Positions 22,942 through 32,817 of a stretch of 64,000 nucleotides of DNA are shown here, piece by piece. This DNA comes from Xanthomonas arboricola pv. guizotiae (lineage in GTDB: Bacteria; Pseudomonadota; Gammaproteobacteria; Xanthomonadales; Xanthomonadaceae). Position 1 is the first letter of the stretch; every line of letters begins with the position of its first letter. The notes beneath the pieces were generated by a model that saw nothing but the letters and a program-made list of their open reading frames with translations, did no database searches and was not told where the DNA came from. A program made the position numbers and the translations under genes. The DNA lies in the NCBI RefSeq assembly GCF_002940205.1, contig NZ_MDSK01000031.1, positions 1-64,000 on the forward strand. The letters are read 5' to 3'.

Positions 22942-23837
22942 CGTCGTTGTACGACGGCGGGGCGTGCCTCGGCAGGCGCCCCGCTGGCTGTCTCCACTGC
23001 CCGACCTTTGGCGTCCCTGCATCAGGCCGTGCCACCCGGCGTGGCTCCGAACACACAATGCCATGCGATTGCAGCACCAGGGTGAGGTCTCCCCTGCCGG
23101 CCTGCTCGACGACTTCTACGACACCACGTCGGATGTAGAGCGCCTAGCTCTGTAGCTTGGCAGCAGGGCCCTTGCCTGCCCACCGTTGCGGGACACGCCG
23201 TGAATCCGTCCCTCGATGCTCTTACTGCGGCATCCATGCCGCACAAGGTCCCGCGATGATGAGCGGGCTGCACCGGCACGACGCTACTGTTGCCCAGAAT
23301 CCCGGCGTGTACCTTTTCGGTCCTCTGGCGCGTGCTGGATCAGGTGTAGAGCGCCTGGCTTTGCAGGTTGGTTGCAGGGCCCTTGCCCGCCTACCATCGC
23401 AGGACACGCCGCAAGTACATCCATGTAGGCTCTTACGCGGCATCCATGCCGCGTAAGGTCCCGCGACGGTAGGCGGGCAAGGACCTGTCGAGATGGTCGG
23501 TGTGTGTGGTTGCAAGCAGAGCATGAGGTGCATTGTTCGGATCACCTTGCGTCCGAAAATCCTCCTCACGCAAGCCGAATAACAGGCAGGCTTTCGACAG
23601 GCAGGCTATGGACTTCTCAAAGTCTCAAGGCCTTGCAATATATGTGTCTTTGTCCGGCCACCGACCAACTCTCTGGTGCAGTGCCCCTGTCGGTTGCTGG
23701 GCCCCGAGGAGCCTCCATGAACGGATTCACGGCGTGTCCCGCAAGTGGCGAGGGCATCGCGCCCTCGACTCGCTGAGCTTCTGAGCGGCGCATTTCAATA
23801 GCCGGGCGGGCGACGCCCGGCACTGCGACAGCTTGCG
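22942..23837. repeat. Gene-free stretch with composite inverted-repeat element
   Basis: No credible gene is visible in this ~900-base stretch. A degenerate repeat copy (about 23135-23270), a well-preserved stem-loop copy (about 23346-23500) and an inverted partial copy (about 23697-23766) lie here. The 24 bases at 23186-23209 are perfectly inverted at 23721-23744. The middle copy has 15-bp outer arms (23381-23395 and 23468-23482) and an 11-bp inner palindrome (23433-23443 and 23446-23456). Related copies occur at 39.0-39.4 kb. Confidence 0.8.
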
Positions 23838-26624
23838 TCAGTTGGCGATGACCATGCGCGCGCCAAGGCGCATGCCGGCTTCGGCTTCGCGCAGCCACTG
23901 CGCCATGTCGCGCGGCGACAGCGGCCGCGAATAGAAGTAGCCCTGGATTTCGTCGCAGCCCTGCTGGCGCAGCAACGCGTCTTCCTGCACCGTTTCCACG
24001 CCTTCGGCGACCACCTGCATGCCCAGCGCGTGGCCCAGATGCACGATGGCCTGGGTCACTTCGGCGGTGTTGGCGTCGTCGAGCATGCCTTGCACGAAGC
24101 TGCGGTCGATCTTCAGACGCTGCACCGGGAAGCGGTTGAGGTAATGCAGGTTGGAGAAACCGGTACCGAAGTCGTCCACCGCCAACAGCACACCATTCTG
24201 TTCGAACAGCTCGAAGCAGCGGCGCAGCGCGTCGGAATCGCGGATCAAGGCCGACTCGGTCAGTTCCAGTTCCAGGCGTGACGGCGACCAGCTGTTGTCG
24301 CGGCAGATTTCCAGCACGCGCTCGGCAAAGCCGCGCTCGCGCAGCTGCACCGCAGACACGTTGACCGCGATGCGGCTGAAATTGAGCCCGGCGCGATCCC
24401 AGACCACGGCCTGGCGACAGGCCTCGCCGATCACCCACTCGCCCAGGCGCACGATCTCGCCACACTCCTCGGCAATCGGAATGAACTCGACCGGGCTGCA
24501 CTGGCCATGGCCGGGACGATTCCAGCGCATCAGCGCCTCGATCGCGGGCGAGGATTCGCCCACCGTATTGACCACCGGCTGATACACCAGGGTGAACTCT
24601 TCGCGTTCCAGCGCACCTTGCAGCGCGTGTTCCAGCTCCAGGCGACGCTGGGCGCGCATCAGCACGTCCTGGCTGTAGTAATGGAAGGTGTTGCGGCCCG
24701 ATTCCTTGGCGGCATACATCGCCGCATCGGCGGCGCGCAGCAGGCTGTCGAAATCCGACAAACCTTCACCCTGCAGCGCGATGCCGATGCTGGCCCCGAG
24801 CTTGAGGGTGACGTGGTCCTTGCGCAGCGGCTCGCCCAGCGCGCTGATCAGCTTGCGCGCAACATGGCCGGCATCTTCCGGCTCGGAGAGATCGCGCAGC
24901 AGCACGATGAATTCATCGTCGCTGAAGCGGCCGAACAGGTCGCTGTTGCGCAGATGCTGGTGCAGGCGTGCGGAGGCCAGCTTGAGCAGATTGTCGCCGG
25001 TGGCGTGACCGAACGAATCGTTGATGCTCTTGAAGCCATCCAGATCGATCAGCAGCATCGCCAGCACATGGCCGCGCTCGTGCGCTTCGCGAATCGCGTT
25101 CTCTGCCTGCTCGCGCAGCAGGAAGCGGTTCGGCAGACCGGTCAGGCGATCGTAGTGGGCCAGCAGCTCGATGCGCTCGTTGGCTTCGCGTTCGCGGGTG
25201 ACGTCGCGGAACAAGGCGACGAAGCGTGGCGGCAGGCCTTCGCGACGGTCCAGCTCGATCAGCACCTGGACCCAGACCCGCTGGCCGGAGTTGCGGTAGA
25301 AGCACAGCTCCAGCTGCTCGGGCAGGCCGCCGTCGGAAATGCGCAGCAGCGCCGCCTCGAAGGCGTCGCGCGAATCCTGGGTGTACAGCGACAGTGCCTG
25401 CTCCAGGGTGATGTTTTCCTTGCGCAGGCCGTGGATGCGGTAGCACTCCTCGGTCCACTGCATACGCCGGGTGTCGACCTCGATCTCGCAGCCGCCGATC
25501 TTGCCCAGCGCAGACACGCGGTTGAGCAACTCGGTGCGCCAGCGGATCAATGCATCGGTCTGGCGCTGCTCGGTGACGTTCTGCAACTGGCCTAGCAGAC
25601 GCACCATGCCGCCATTGCGGTCCAACACCGGCTGCGCCCAGACCCGCAGGTGATGCGGATTGACGCCGGCAAGCCCGTTGATTTCCAGCTCGAAATGCAC
25701 CGGCAGGCCTTCGTGCTTGATCTTGCGCCAGGCACTGCGCAGATGCGCAACCGACGGCCGGCCCAGCAGGCGCAGGATGTCGCGAATGCCCTGCAGGCGC
25801 TGCTCGGTCATGCCGAGCTGGTGCAGGAAATCCGGCGACACCCACAGCACGTCATCGAGCGTGTCCCAGCTCCAGCTGCCCATGCTGGCGATGCGCTGGG
25901 CCTCTTCGAGCTGGGCCTGCTGCTCGCGCAGCTGCTGCTCGAGCAACTTGTGGTGGTGCACATCGGTATGCGTGCCGACCATGCGCAGCGGGCGGCCGTC
26001 GGCGGTCCGCGATACCACGCGGCCGCGATCCAGGATCCAGCGCCATTGGCCATCGTGCTGACGCAGGCGGAATTCGGCGGTATAGGTATCGGTGCGGCCG
26101 TCCAGGTGGGCCTGCACGGCCGCACTGACCAGCGCATGGTCGTCGGGATGGATCAGCCCGGACAACGCGGTGAGATTGTTCGGCAGCGGCTGCTCGGAAT
26201 AACCGAGCATGCGGGTCCAGCGCTCGGAGCGGTAGACCACATCGGCTGGAATGTCCCAGTCCCACAGACCGTGATCGGCGCTGTCCAGACCCATTTCCCA
26301 GCGGCTGGTACCGTCGGCGCCCATCGGCTCGGGGATGCTCAGGGTGTAGGCCATGACCTGGCCGTGTTCGTCGCTGACCGCGCGCAGCCAGCCTTCCAGA
26401 CGCCCGCCACCGGTGCCCGGCAGCACGCAGGCGGTCATGCCGCCGCTATTGGCCACCTGGACCCGACTGCTTTCCAGGACTTCGGCATAGGCGCCAAGGG
26501 TGGACGGCAATCCCAGCGATTGCGCAACCCGGTTGGCCGCCAGAGGCTGACCATGCGCATCCAACAACACCACCGCCGAGGTCAGCGGGTGCTGCAGCAT
26601 GCTTGCAATGACGCCTGAGTCCAC
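23838..26624 (-). CDS. PAS-GGDEF-EAL cyclic-di-GMP protein, probable phosphodiesterase
   Basis: A 928-residue soluble protein with an N-terminal PAS-like region (about 1-120), three further PAS/PAC units (about 125-480), a GGDEF domain (about 490-655) and an EAL domain (about 665-920). The GGDEF signature reads SDDEF (from Ser568), so cyclase activity is doubtful. The EAL domain keeps its key residues: EAL at 696, ELTES, DDFGTG, LKIDRSF and AEGVE, so it should hydrolyse cyclic-di-GMP. By position it corresponds to the gene I remember as XC_2226 of X. campestris 8004. It is divergent from ravS and has a sigma-28-like promoter, suggesting a link to motility. Confidence 0.9.
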   Translation of the reverse strand: MDSGVIASMLQHPLTSAVVLLDAHGQPLAANRVAQSLGLPSTLGAYAEVLESSRVQVANSGGMTACVLPGTGGGRLEGWLRAVSDEHGQVMAYTLSIPEPMGADGTSRWEMGLDSADHGLWDWDIPADVVYRSERWTRMLGYSEQPLPNNLTALSGLIHPDDHALVSAAVQAHLDGRTDTYTAEFRLRQHDGQWRWILDRGRVVSRTADGRPLRMVGTHTDVHHHKLLEQQLREQQAQLEEAQRIASMGSWSWDTLDDVLWVSPDFLHQLGMTEQRLQGIRDILRLLGRPSVAHLRSAWRKIKHEGLPVHFELEINGLAGVNPHHLRVWAQPVLDRNGGMVRLLGQLQNVTEQRQTDALIRWRTELLNRVSALGKIGGCEIEVDTRRMQWTEECYRIHGLRKENITLEQALSLYTQDSRDAFEAALLRISDGGLPEQLELCFYRNSGQRVWVQVLIELDRREGLPPRFVALFRDVTREREANERIELLAHYDRLTGLPNRFLLREQAENAIREAHERGHVLAMLLIDLDGFKSINDSFGHATGDNLLKLASARLHQHLRNSDLFGRFSDDEFIVLLRDLSEPEDAGHVARKLISALGEPLRKDHVTLKLGASIGIALQGEGLSDFDSLLRAADAAMYAAKESGRNTFHYYSQDVLMRAQRRLELEHALQGALEREEFTLVYQPVVNTVGESSPAIEALMRWNRPGHGQCSPVEFIPIAEECGEIVRLGEWVIGEACRQAVVWDRAGLNFSRIAVNVSAVQLRERGFAERVLEICRDNSWSPSRLELELTESALIRDSDALRRCFELFEQNGVLLAVDDFGTGFSNLHYLNRFPVQRLKIDRSFVQGMLDDANTAEVTQAIVHLGHALGMQVVAEGVETVQEDALLRQQGCDEIQGYFYSRPLSPRDMAQWLREAEAGMRLGARMVIAN

Positions 26625-26671
26625 TCTGGAACACTCCGAAGAATCGACCCCGGCCTTCGGAGTCGCAATGG

Positions 26672-26698
26672 ATAACGGCCGTTTCCCGGATTAGTTGA
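26672..26698 (-). promoter_or_regulatory. Probable sigma-28 promoter of the PAS-GGDEF-EAL gene
   Basis: On the minus strand TCAA (26695-26698), exactly 15 bases, then GCCGTTAT (26672-26679) gives 9 of 12 matches to TAAA-N15-GCCGATAA. It lies 47 bases upstream of the start codon at 26624. The -10 is the same sequence as in the flgM promoter. Confidence 0.55.
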
Positions 26699-26783
26699 GG
26701 CGCGTGTTTCCGGCTCGACCGAACCGGGCCGAGTTGCGGCTAAGATGGTTGCATCGTCAGCACCAAAGGTCGTCCGCGGACCC

Positions 26784-28877
26784 ATGCCTCATCCTGTCGC
26801 CGCGCCCGCGTTTTCGTCCGCTCCCGTTTCCCGTCTTCGCCTCGCCAAGCGCCTGCAACAAGGTCTGTGGACCCTGACCGGGCTGTACCTGCTGGTCGGG
26901 GTGATCTGGCTGCTGCTGGGCAACCGGCTGCTGCACCTGGCCGGCGCCGCCATGCCGGAACGCTGGTCGGACGCCAGCTTCCTGCTGGTGTCGAGCATCG
27001 TCATTCATCTGGTGCTGCGCCGCTTCATGACCTTGATCGTGGACGAGCACGCGCAGCTGGCGCAGTCCGAGGCATTGCTGCAGGCCAAATTCCTGGCCCT
27101 GCCCAGCCCGGCCTTCATCTACGACCTGGCCACCATGCGCATCCTCGATGCGAATCCGGCGGCACTGGAATTCTTCGGGTGGGAACGTGACGAATTCCTG
27201 CAGCAGACGCTGCAGGCGATCTGGCCCAACGCCGATGGCGACCGGCTGGAAGAGATCATCACGCAGATCCGCGGCAAGGGCGACACCACCTGCGTATTGA
27301 ACGAAGACCTGCTGACGCGCAGCGGGCCGCGGCATGTGGAGGTGCGTAGCAATCAACTGCATCTGTCCAGCGGCCCTGCCCGCCTGGTGGTCACCGTGGA
27401 CCGCAACGAAGAGCGCCAGGCGCAGCATCTGCGCGACGAGGCGCTCGAACGCCTGGAGGAAGCGCAGAGCATCGCGCGGCTGGGCTCCTGGCAGCTGGAC
27501 CGCACAACCGGCCTGGGCCGCTATTCGCCGGCGGTGTATCGCCTGCTCGGCCGCAGCGTGCCCATGCATCGGCGCGAACATCGGCTGGAAGAGCTGCTGA
27601 CCGCCTCCGACAGCGCCACCCAGGCGCGCATCGAGCGCATGATCGAGGACATGTGCACCGGTGGCGACGTGCAGATCGATGTGCTGCTGCCGCTGACCGG
27701 CGGCGACTCGCAGCCGCGCACCGTACATCTGCGCGCCGAAAGCGTGACCAGCCCGAACGGCGCCCGGCATATCCACGGCACGCTGCAGGACGTCAGCGAG
27801 CGCGAGCAGTCGCGCCGCTTGCTGCGCGAGCGCGAGGAGCAGTTCCGCGAGCTGGTCAGGGTGCTGCCCGATGGCGTGCTGATCCTGGCCGACGAACACG
27901 TGATGTATGCCAATGCCGCCGGTTCCGTGCAATTCGGCTTCCAGGGCGAAACCATCCTGGGCGAACCGTTGCAGACCCTGGTGAGCGACGGCGACCTGCC
28001 GGTGGTGCGCGAGTACCTGCGCGCGGGCAGCGATCGCAACGAGCCGGTGTCCAGCGCACGCGCGATGCGCCGCCGCGATGGCAGCACCTTCTATGCCGGC
28101 CTGTCGGCCGGCGATATCCGCTATGGCGGACGCAGCTGCAAGTTGCTGGTGGTGCGCGACCTGAGCGAACCCGAACGCATGCGCGATGCGCTGGCCGAGA
28201 GCAATGCCGAGTTGCAGGCGATGGCCAAGCGCCTGTTCTCGCTGCAGGAGGACGAACGCCGCGCGATCTCGCGCGATCTGCACGACGACATCGGCCAGGC
28301 GATCACGGCGATGAAGCTGTCTGCGCATGCGGCGCTGGACGAGCCGGATCCTGACGCGCGCCGCGAAGACCTGCTGGAAGTGGTGTCGCTGGCCGACAGC
28401 ACCGTGACCAAGCTGCGTAACCTGTCGATGCTGTTGCGTCCGCCGCAGCTGGATGCGCTGGGTCTGGAAGCGGCACTGCGCTGGCAGGCCTCGATGCTGT
28501 TTCGCGCATCGCCGGTGCGGCTGGAGCTGGATATCCAGGCGCTGGACGTGCGCCCGGGCAACGAGATCGAGCAGGCGTGCTTCCGGATTGCGCAGGAAAG
28601 CCTGACCAACGCGTTGCGCCACGCCTGCGCCGGCGAGGTGCACATGCGGCTGTACTCGATCGACAGCGAGAGTTTCCGCCTGGAAGTCAGCGACGACGGC
28701 GATGGCTTCGAACCGGAGGGCCCGCGTGGGCTCGGGCTCATCGTGATGCGTGAGCGTGCGCAAACCGTCGGCGGTACGCTCGCGATAGAATCAGCACCCG
28801 GAGCAGGCACGCGCGTGACGTTGCGCCTGCCCTATCACCCGGTCGGCGAACCCGTCCACGACGATGGTGGACGTTAA
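26784..28877 (+). CDS. ravS: PAS-containing sensor histidine kinase RavS
   Basis: A 697-residue kinase with two N-terminal membrane segments (about 27-47 and 60-78), three PAS-like regions (about 100-480), a HisKA_3 dimerisation domain with EDERRAISRDLHDDIGQA (phosphoacceptor His500) and a NarL-type HATPase domain ending near EGPRGLGLIVMRERA. It is followed after 3 bases by the GGDEF-EAL-REC gene. That pairing, and the location beside the flagellar genes, match RavS/RavR of X. campestris, which links signals to virulence through cyclic-di-GMP. The start is uncertain: ATG 26745 is in frame, but TAAGAT at that point also looks like a -10 box. Confidence 0.8.
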   Translation: MPHPVAAPAFSSAPVSRLRLAKRLQQGLWTLTGLYLLVGVIWLLLGNRLLHLAGAAMPERWSDASFLLVSSIVIHLVLRRFMTLIVDEHAQLAQSEALLQAKFLALPSPAFIYDLATMRILDANPAALEFFGWERDEFLQQTLQAIWPNADGDRLEEIITQIRGKGDTTCVLNEDLLTRSGPRHVEVRSNQLHLSSGPARLVVTVDRNEERQAQHLRDEALERLEEAQSIARLGSWQLDRTTGLGRYSPAVYRLLGRSVPMHRREHRLEELLTASDSATQARIERMIEDMCTGGDVQIDVLLPLTGGDSQPRTVHLRAESVTSPNGARHIHGTLQDVSEREQSRRLLREREEQFRELVRVLPDGVLILADEHVMYANAAGSVQFGFQGETILGEPLQTLVSDGDLPVVREYLRAGSDRNEPVSSARAMRRRDGSTFYAGLSAGDIRYGGRSCKLLVVRDLSEPERMRDALAESNAELQAMAKRLFSLQEDERRAISRDLHDDIGQAITAMKLSAHAALDEPDPDARREDLLEVVSLADSTVTKLRNLSMLLRPPQLDALGLEAALRWQASMLFRASPVRLELDIQALDVRPGNEIEQACFRIAQESLTNALRHACAGEVHMRLYSIDSESFRLEVSDDGDGFEPEGPRGLGLIVMRERAQTVGGTLAIESAPGAGTRVTLRLPYHPVGEPVHDDGGR

Positions 28878-28880
28878 GTC

Positions 28881-30602
28881 ATGTGGAGCCCCGTAATCCC
28901 GCCCGGACTGGAAATCGTCAAACCCACCCGCCTGGGCGCGGGCAATCCCGAACTGCTGCACCTGGTGGACGCTGCCGCATCCGGCGGCCCGCCGTTGATG
29001 GTGTTCCATATCGACATCGATCACTTCGCCTCGATCAACGAGAACATGAGCGCCGAAGTCGGCGATCAGGCGCTGACGCTGGTGGCGCGCCGGCTGCAGG
29101 ATTTTCTCGGCACGCGCGGCAAGCTGTGGCGTCACGGCAGCGATGAAATGGTGGTGGTGGCGGTGCGTCGCGAAGACACCCCGCTGCCGGAGGATTTTGC
29201 CGAAGAGATCCGCCAGCAGCTGGAACTGCCGCTGTCGGTGCTGCCGTACACCTTGTTCATGACCGGCAAGGTCGGCATCAGCCTGTGTCCGGAACACTCC
29301 ACCTCGCTGTCGATCCTGCTCGACTACGCCGAAGAAGCCAGCTACCAGGCCGCACGCGAAGGCGGCAATACGGTGCGGCTGTACACGCGCAACTCGGCCA
29401 CCAACGCGCATAGCGAAAGCATCATTGCGCGGCAGATCGTCGATGCGATCCCGCATGGCGAACTGCGGCTGCGCTACCAGCCGCTGGTGAGCGCGCGCGA
29501 CGGCCGCATCGTCGGCATGGAGGCGCTGCTGCGCTGGCAATCGCCCACCCTGGGCATGCTGGTGCCGGAGCGCTTCATGCGTACCGCCGAGCGCCTTGGG
29601 GTGATCGTGCAGATCGGCGAATGGGTGCTGCAGAACGCGGTGCGCCAGGCGCGGCTGTGGCGCGACCAGGGCTTCGACGATTTCAGCATCGCGGTCAACG
29701 TCTCCACGCTGCAGCTGTTGCGCCCGGGCTTTTTCAACGAAGTGATGGCGATGCTGCAGACCGCCGGCGTGCCGGCGCAGTTCGTCACGCTGGAGATCAA
29801 CGAAAGCGCGTTGACCAACAACGTCAACTTCGTCCACGAGACGATGGCCAACCTGCGCAACGAAGGCATCAGCCTGAGCCTGGACAACTTCGGCACCGGC
29901 GATTCCAGCCTGAGCGCACTGGTGCGCTATCCGGTGGACCGGCTGAAGATCGACCGCAGCTTCATCAAGAGCGCACCGGCCGGCAGCCGCGAGGCGGCGA
30001 TTGCGCGCGCGATCATCGCGATGGGCCACCAGCTCGGCATGACGGTGATCGCCAATGGCGTGGAATCGCAGGCGCAACTGGGCTTTTTGCGGCGCAACGA
30101 TTGCGACATCTTCCAGGGCTACCTGTTCGGCGAACCGATGTCGGCCGAGTCGGCCGGCATGGCGCTACGCCGCCGCTACCTGCGTCCGGAATCGTTCGCC
30201 GAAAGCCGCCCCGACCGCACGCTGCTGCTGCTGGACGACGAAGAGAACGTGCTGCGCTCGCTGGTGCGCCTGTTCCGCCGCGACGGCTACCGCATCCTGG
30301 CCGCCGGCAACGTGCGCGACGCCTTCGACCTGCTCGCCACCAACGACGTGCAGGTGATCCTGTCGGACCAGCGCATGAGCGACATGAGCGGCACCGAGTT
30401 CCTGGGCCGGGTCAAGATGCTCTACCCCGACACCGTGCGCCTGGTGCTGTCCGGCTACACCGACCTGGCCACGGTGACCGAGGCGATCAACCGCGGCGCG
30501 ATCTACCGCTTCCTGACCAAGCCCTGGAACGACGACGAGCTGCGCGAGCATATTCGCCAGGCATTCCGCACGCATGATGAGCTGCGTAACGGCAGGGAAT
30601 AG
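28881..30602 (+). CDS. ravR: GGDEF-EAL-REC response regulator RavR
   Basis: A 573-residue protein with an unusual order: GGDEF (about 30-180), EAL (about 190-435), then a C-terminal receiver domain (about 448-570, phospho-acceptor Asp496 in LSDQRMSD, Lys in FLTKPW). The GGDEF signature reads GSDEM (86-90). In the EAL domain the EAL motif (Glu214) and LKIDRSF are kept, but DDFGTG is DNFGTG (Asn336) and AEGVE is ANGVE (Asn392), both at metal-site positions. Domain order and neighbours match RavR of X. campestris, the partner of RavS and RavA. Phosphorylation of the receiver is expected to alter the EAL output. Confidence 0.85.
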   Translation: MWSPVIPPGLEIVKPTRLGAGNPELLHLVDAAASGGPPLMVFHIDIDHFASINENMSAEVGDQALTLVARRLQDFLGTRGKLWRHGSDEMVVVAVRREDTPLPEDFAEEIRQQLELPLSVLPYTLFMTGKVGISLCPEHSTSLSILLDYAEEASYQAAREGGNTVRLYTRNSATNAHSESIIARQIVDAIPHGELRLRYQPLVSARDGRIVGMEALLRWQSPTLGMLVPERFMRTAERLGVIVQIGEWVLQNAVRQARLWRDQGFDDFSIAVNVSTLQLLRPGFFNEVMAMLQTAGVPAQFVTLEINESALTNNVNFVHETMANLRNEGISLSLDNFGTGDSSLSALVRYPVDRLKIDRSFIKSAPAGSREAAIARAIIAMGHQLGMTVIANGVESQAQLGFLRRNDCDIFQGYLFGEPMSAESAGMALRRRYLRPESFAESRPDRTLLLLDDEENVLRSLVRLFRRDGYRILAAGNVRDAFDLLATNDVQVILSDQRMSDMSGTEFLGRVKMLYPDTVRLVLSGYTDLATVTEAINRGAIYRFLTKPWNDDELREHIRQAFRTHDELRNGRE

Positions 30603-30742
30603 GGAATCGGGAATGGGGAATGGGGAATTGGTAGAGCAGATCTCTACCGCTTGATTCTCCGCGTGCCAAATCGTGCCTCAAAACCAAAGCACCAGCGCAT
30701 GCCGCTCTCCCGATTCCCTACTCCCGATTCCCCATTCCCAGC
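30594..30742. repeat. Facing arrays of a 7-base repeat, ravR-ravA gap
   Basis: Degenerate tandem copies of GGGAATC/GGGAATG (30594-30630) face inverted copies GATTCCC/CATTCCC (30706-30742) across a 75-base core. The two arrays are complementary and could form a long stem. They lie between two convergent genes and might act as a terminator. The same layout occurs at 33.6 and 37.9 kb. Confidence 0.85.
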
Positions 30743-30751
30743 GCGCCAGCG

Positions 30752-31978
30752 CTACCGCGGCTGCCGCACCGGCAGCACGATCCGGAAACTGGCGCCCTGC
30801 CCCGGGATGCTTTCGACGTCGATGCGGCCGTGGTGCTTGTTGATGATGCCGTAGGAGATCGACAGGCCCAGGCCGGTGCCGCTGCCGACCGGCTTGGTGG
30901 TGAAGAACGGGTCGAAGATGCGTTGCAGCAGGTCCGGGGCGATGCCCGCGCCGCTATCCTGGAACTGGATCCAGACATGCTCGGCCTCGTCGCGGCCGGT
31001 GGTGACGGTGATCGTGCCGCGCTCGACGATCGCCTGGCCGGCGTTGAGCAGCATGTTCATGTAGACCTGGTTGAGCTCGGACGGCAGGCACTCCACCAGC
31101 GGCAGCTCGGCATAATTGCGCTCCAGCGTGACCTTGTACTTGAGCTCGTTCCAGATGATGTTGATCGTGGATTCGAGACCGGCATGCAGGTCGACCATCT
31201 TCCACGACTCGGAACGGTCCGAATACGAGAAGTCCTTGAGGTCGCGCACGATGCGGGTGACCCGCTCGATGCCCTCGCGCGACTCGGCCATCAACTGCGG
31301 CAGGTCGCGGCTGATGAAGTCGATGTCGGCGCGGTTGCGGATCTCGTCGATCTCCGGAATGAGCGCCTTTGGGTCCGGCGCCTGCAGCGCGCGTTCGTAG
31401 GCTTCGATCAGCGTGAACAGGCTGCGCAGGTATTCCTGCAGGCTGCCGAGATTGGAGTGCACGTAACCGATCGGATTGTTGATTTCATGCGCCACGCCGG
31501 CGGCCAGCTGGCCGATGGAGGCCATCTTTTCCGACTGCAGCAGCTTGTCCTGCGCGCCGTTCAAACGCAGGTAGGCCTGGCGCAGTTCGGCATGGCGCTG
31601 CTGCAGCTCGCGCTCGTAGTCCTGCTGGCCTTCGATGTTGTGGAACAGTGCCAGGAAATGCCCGACGCCCTGCTCCTCGTTGTAGTACAGATGCGCGATG
31701 ACCACACGATCGGCCACCGGCAGGCTGCCGGTCCAGCTGCCCTTGCTGCGCGCCTGATTCAGCGCATCCGACGGCAGCACCTGCGAGATCCGCTCGCCGA
31801 GATTGCGGTCGTCGGCAGGATCTTCCTTGCACAGGCTCTGGCGGGCGATGGCGTTGGCCAGGATCAGCTGCCCGTCGGCGCGGAACAGCAGCACACCCTC
31901 GAGCATCTGGTCGCCGAAGGCGCGTAGCATGGTCGAGGACGGTAACAGGGTTTGATTGAGAAAAAACTTGGCAGTCAC
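30752..31978 (-). CDS. ravA: Sensor histidine kinase RavA
   Basis: A soluble kinase of about 408 residues with a PAS domain (about 15-130, [19 protein letters not shown]), a coiled coil, a HisKA-type H-box ([20 protein letters not shown]), and a HATPase domain with [21 protein letters not shown] and [14 protein letters not shown]. It is convergent with ravR. From position and architecture it corresponds to RavA, reported to act with RavR. The GTG start at 31978 is preferred because TATATT at 32006-32011 looks like a -10 box just upstream; ATG 31930 is an alternative. Confidence 0.75.
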   Translation of the reverse strand: MTAKFFLNQTLLPSSTMLRAFGDQMLEGVLLFRADGQLILANAIARQSLCKEDPADDRNLGERISQVLPSDALNQARSKGSWTGSLPVADRVVIAHLYYNEEQGVGHFLALFHNIEGQQDYERELQQRHAELRQAYLRLNGAQDKLLQSEKMASIGQLAAGVAHEINNPIGYVHSNLGSLQEYLRSLFTLIEAYERALQAPDPKALIPEIDEIRNRADIDFISRDLPQLMAESREGIERVTRIVRDLKDFSYSDRSESWKMVDLHAGLESTINIIWNELKYKVTLERNYAELPLVECLPSELNQVYMNMLLNAGQAIVERGTITVTTGRDEAEHVWIQFQDSGAGIAPDLLQRIFDPFFTTKPVGSGTGLGLSISYGIINKHHGRIDVESIPGQGASFRIVLPVRQPR

Positions 31979-32128
31979 GGGACACGGCGGCGGAGAGGAC
32001 GCTGCAATATACGCCGAACCGCCCAGGCCTCGTATTGCGCGGGTCCACGCTCTTGCACGCCGGGCAGCTCGGCGCTGCGCCACACACACCTGATCCGACC
32101 TGCGCGCGCTCGGGCGCGCGGCGGTGCT

Positions 32129-32461
32129 TCAGGCCACGGCCAGCGAACGACCGCCGCGCAGCACGCTCGATTGGCCCTTGGCGTCGTAGGACGGCGCACT
32201 CTCGGTGCGGCCCAGATGACGCAGTGCCCAGTTCACTTCGCGGCGCCGGCGTGCCAGCAGCGCGCCATTGGCACGATTGGCTTCGGCCAGTTCGCGCAGC
32301 CGCTCTTCTTCGCCCTGGGGCATTGCCGCTTCCAGCGCGCGCAGTGCCGACAGCTTGTCCTGCGTGTGGCGCATCAACCCATCGATGTCGTTCTCGAGTA
32401 ATGCCTGGCGTTCGCCGGCCAGCGCATCGCTGAGACGTTGCAGGAACTCGTTCACGTTCAT
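32129..32461 (-). CDS. flgN: FlgN, chaperone for hook-filament junction proteins
   Basis: FlgN delivers FlgK and FlgL to the flagellar export gate. The 110-residue helical protein (MNVNEFLQRLSDALAGERQALLENDIDGLMRHTQDK) fits the family in length and pattern, and it follows flgM after 15 bases. A GC-rich 7-bp hairpin (32103-32120) lies past its stop but lacks a T-run. Confidence 0.9.
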   Translation of the reverse strand: MNVNEFLQRLSDALAGERQALLENDIDGLMRHTQDKLSALRALEAAMPQGEEERLRELAEANRANGALLARRRREVNWALRHLGRTESAPSYDAKGQSSVLRGGRSLAVA

Positions 32462-32476
32462 CCTTTGGGTCGGGGA

Positions 32477-32788
32477 TTAACCCGCCAGTTGCTGATTCAG
32501 ATCCATCATGCGGCTGGCGATGGCATCCGGGTTGATGGAATAGCTGCCGTTTTGCAATGCATCCTTCACTGCCTGGACGCGACCGGTGTCGATCGCCGAG
32601 GACTGCGACAGCGTGCGCTGCAGGTTCTGCAGGTTGGTCGCCTCACCGGTCAGCTTGACGCTGTCGGTCGGCGGCAATGCGGCGATCGGGGACGCGCGAT
32701 CTTCACCGGCCGAAGCGATCTTGCTGCTCGTGGCCGCGGTGCGAAGGGTTGCAGCGGTCGGTAGATTGCCTTCGATTTTCTGGCTCAT
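32477..32788 (-). CDS. flgM: Anti-sigma-28 factor FlgM
   Basis: FlgM binds FliA until the hook is complete and FlgM is exported. The 103-residue protein has the conserved C-terminal FliA-binding part (SSAIDTGRVQAVKDALQNGSYSINPDAIASRMMDL), and its N-terminal half is low-complexity and probably unfolded. It has a sigma-28 promoter of its own at 32818-32844 and precedes flgN. Confidence 0.95.
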   Translation of the reverse strand: MSQKIEGNLPTAATLRTAATSSKIASAGEDRASPIAALPPTDSVKLTGEATNLQNLQRTLSQSSAIDTGRVQAVKDALQNGSYSINPDAIASRMMDLNQQLAG

Positions 32789-32817
32789 GTCGGGAACTCC
32801 TCTACAGGTCGTAGGGG

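Noticed and set aside
23135-23770. CRISPR array
   Set aside because: The repeats are few, palindromic, of unequal spacing and partly inverted, and no cas genes are present.
22947-23784. Short frames between the 94-residue gene and the PAS-GGDEF-EAL gene
   Set aside because: Same repeat-derived peptides on both strands, no start signals.
30594-30742. CRISPR-like or variable-number locus with spacers
   Set aside because: The 7-base units are contiguous without spacers; a facing repeat array explains them better.
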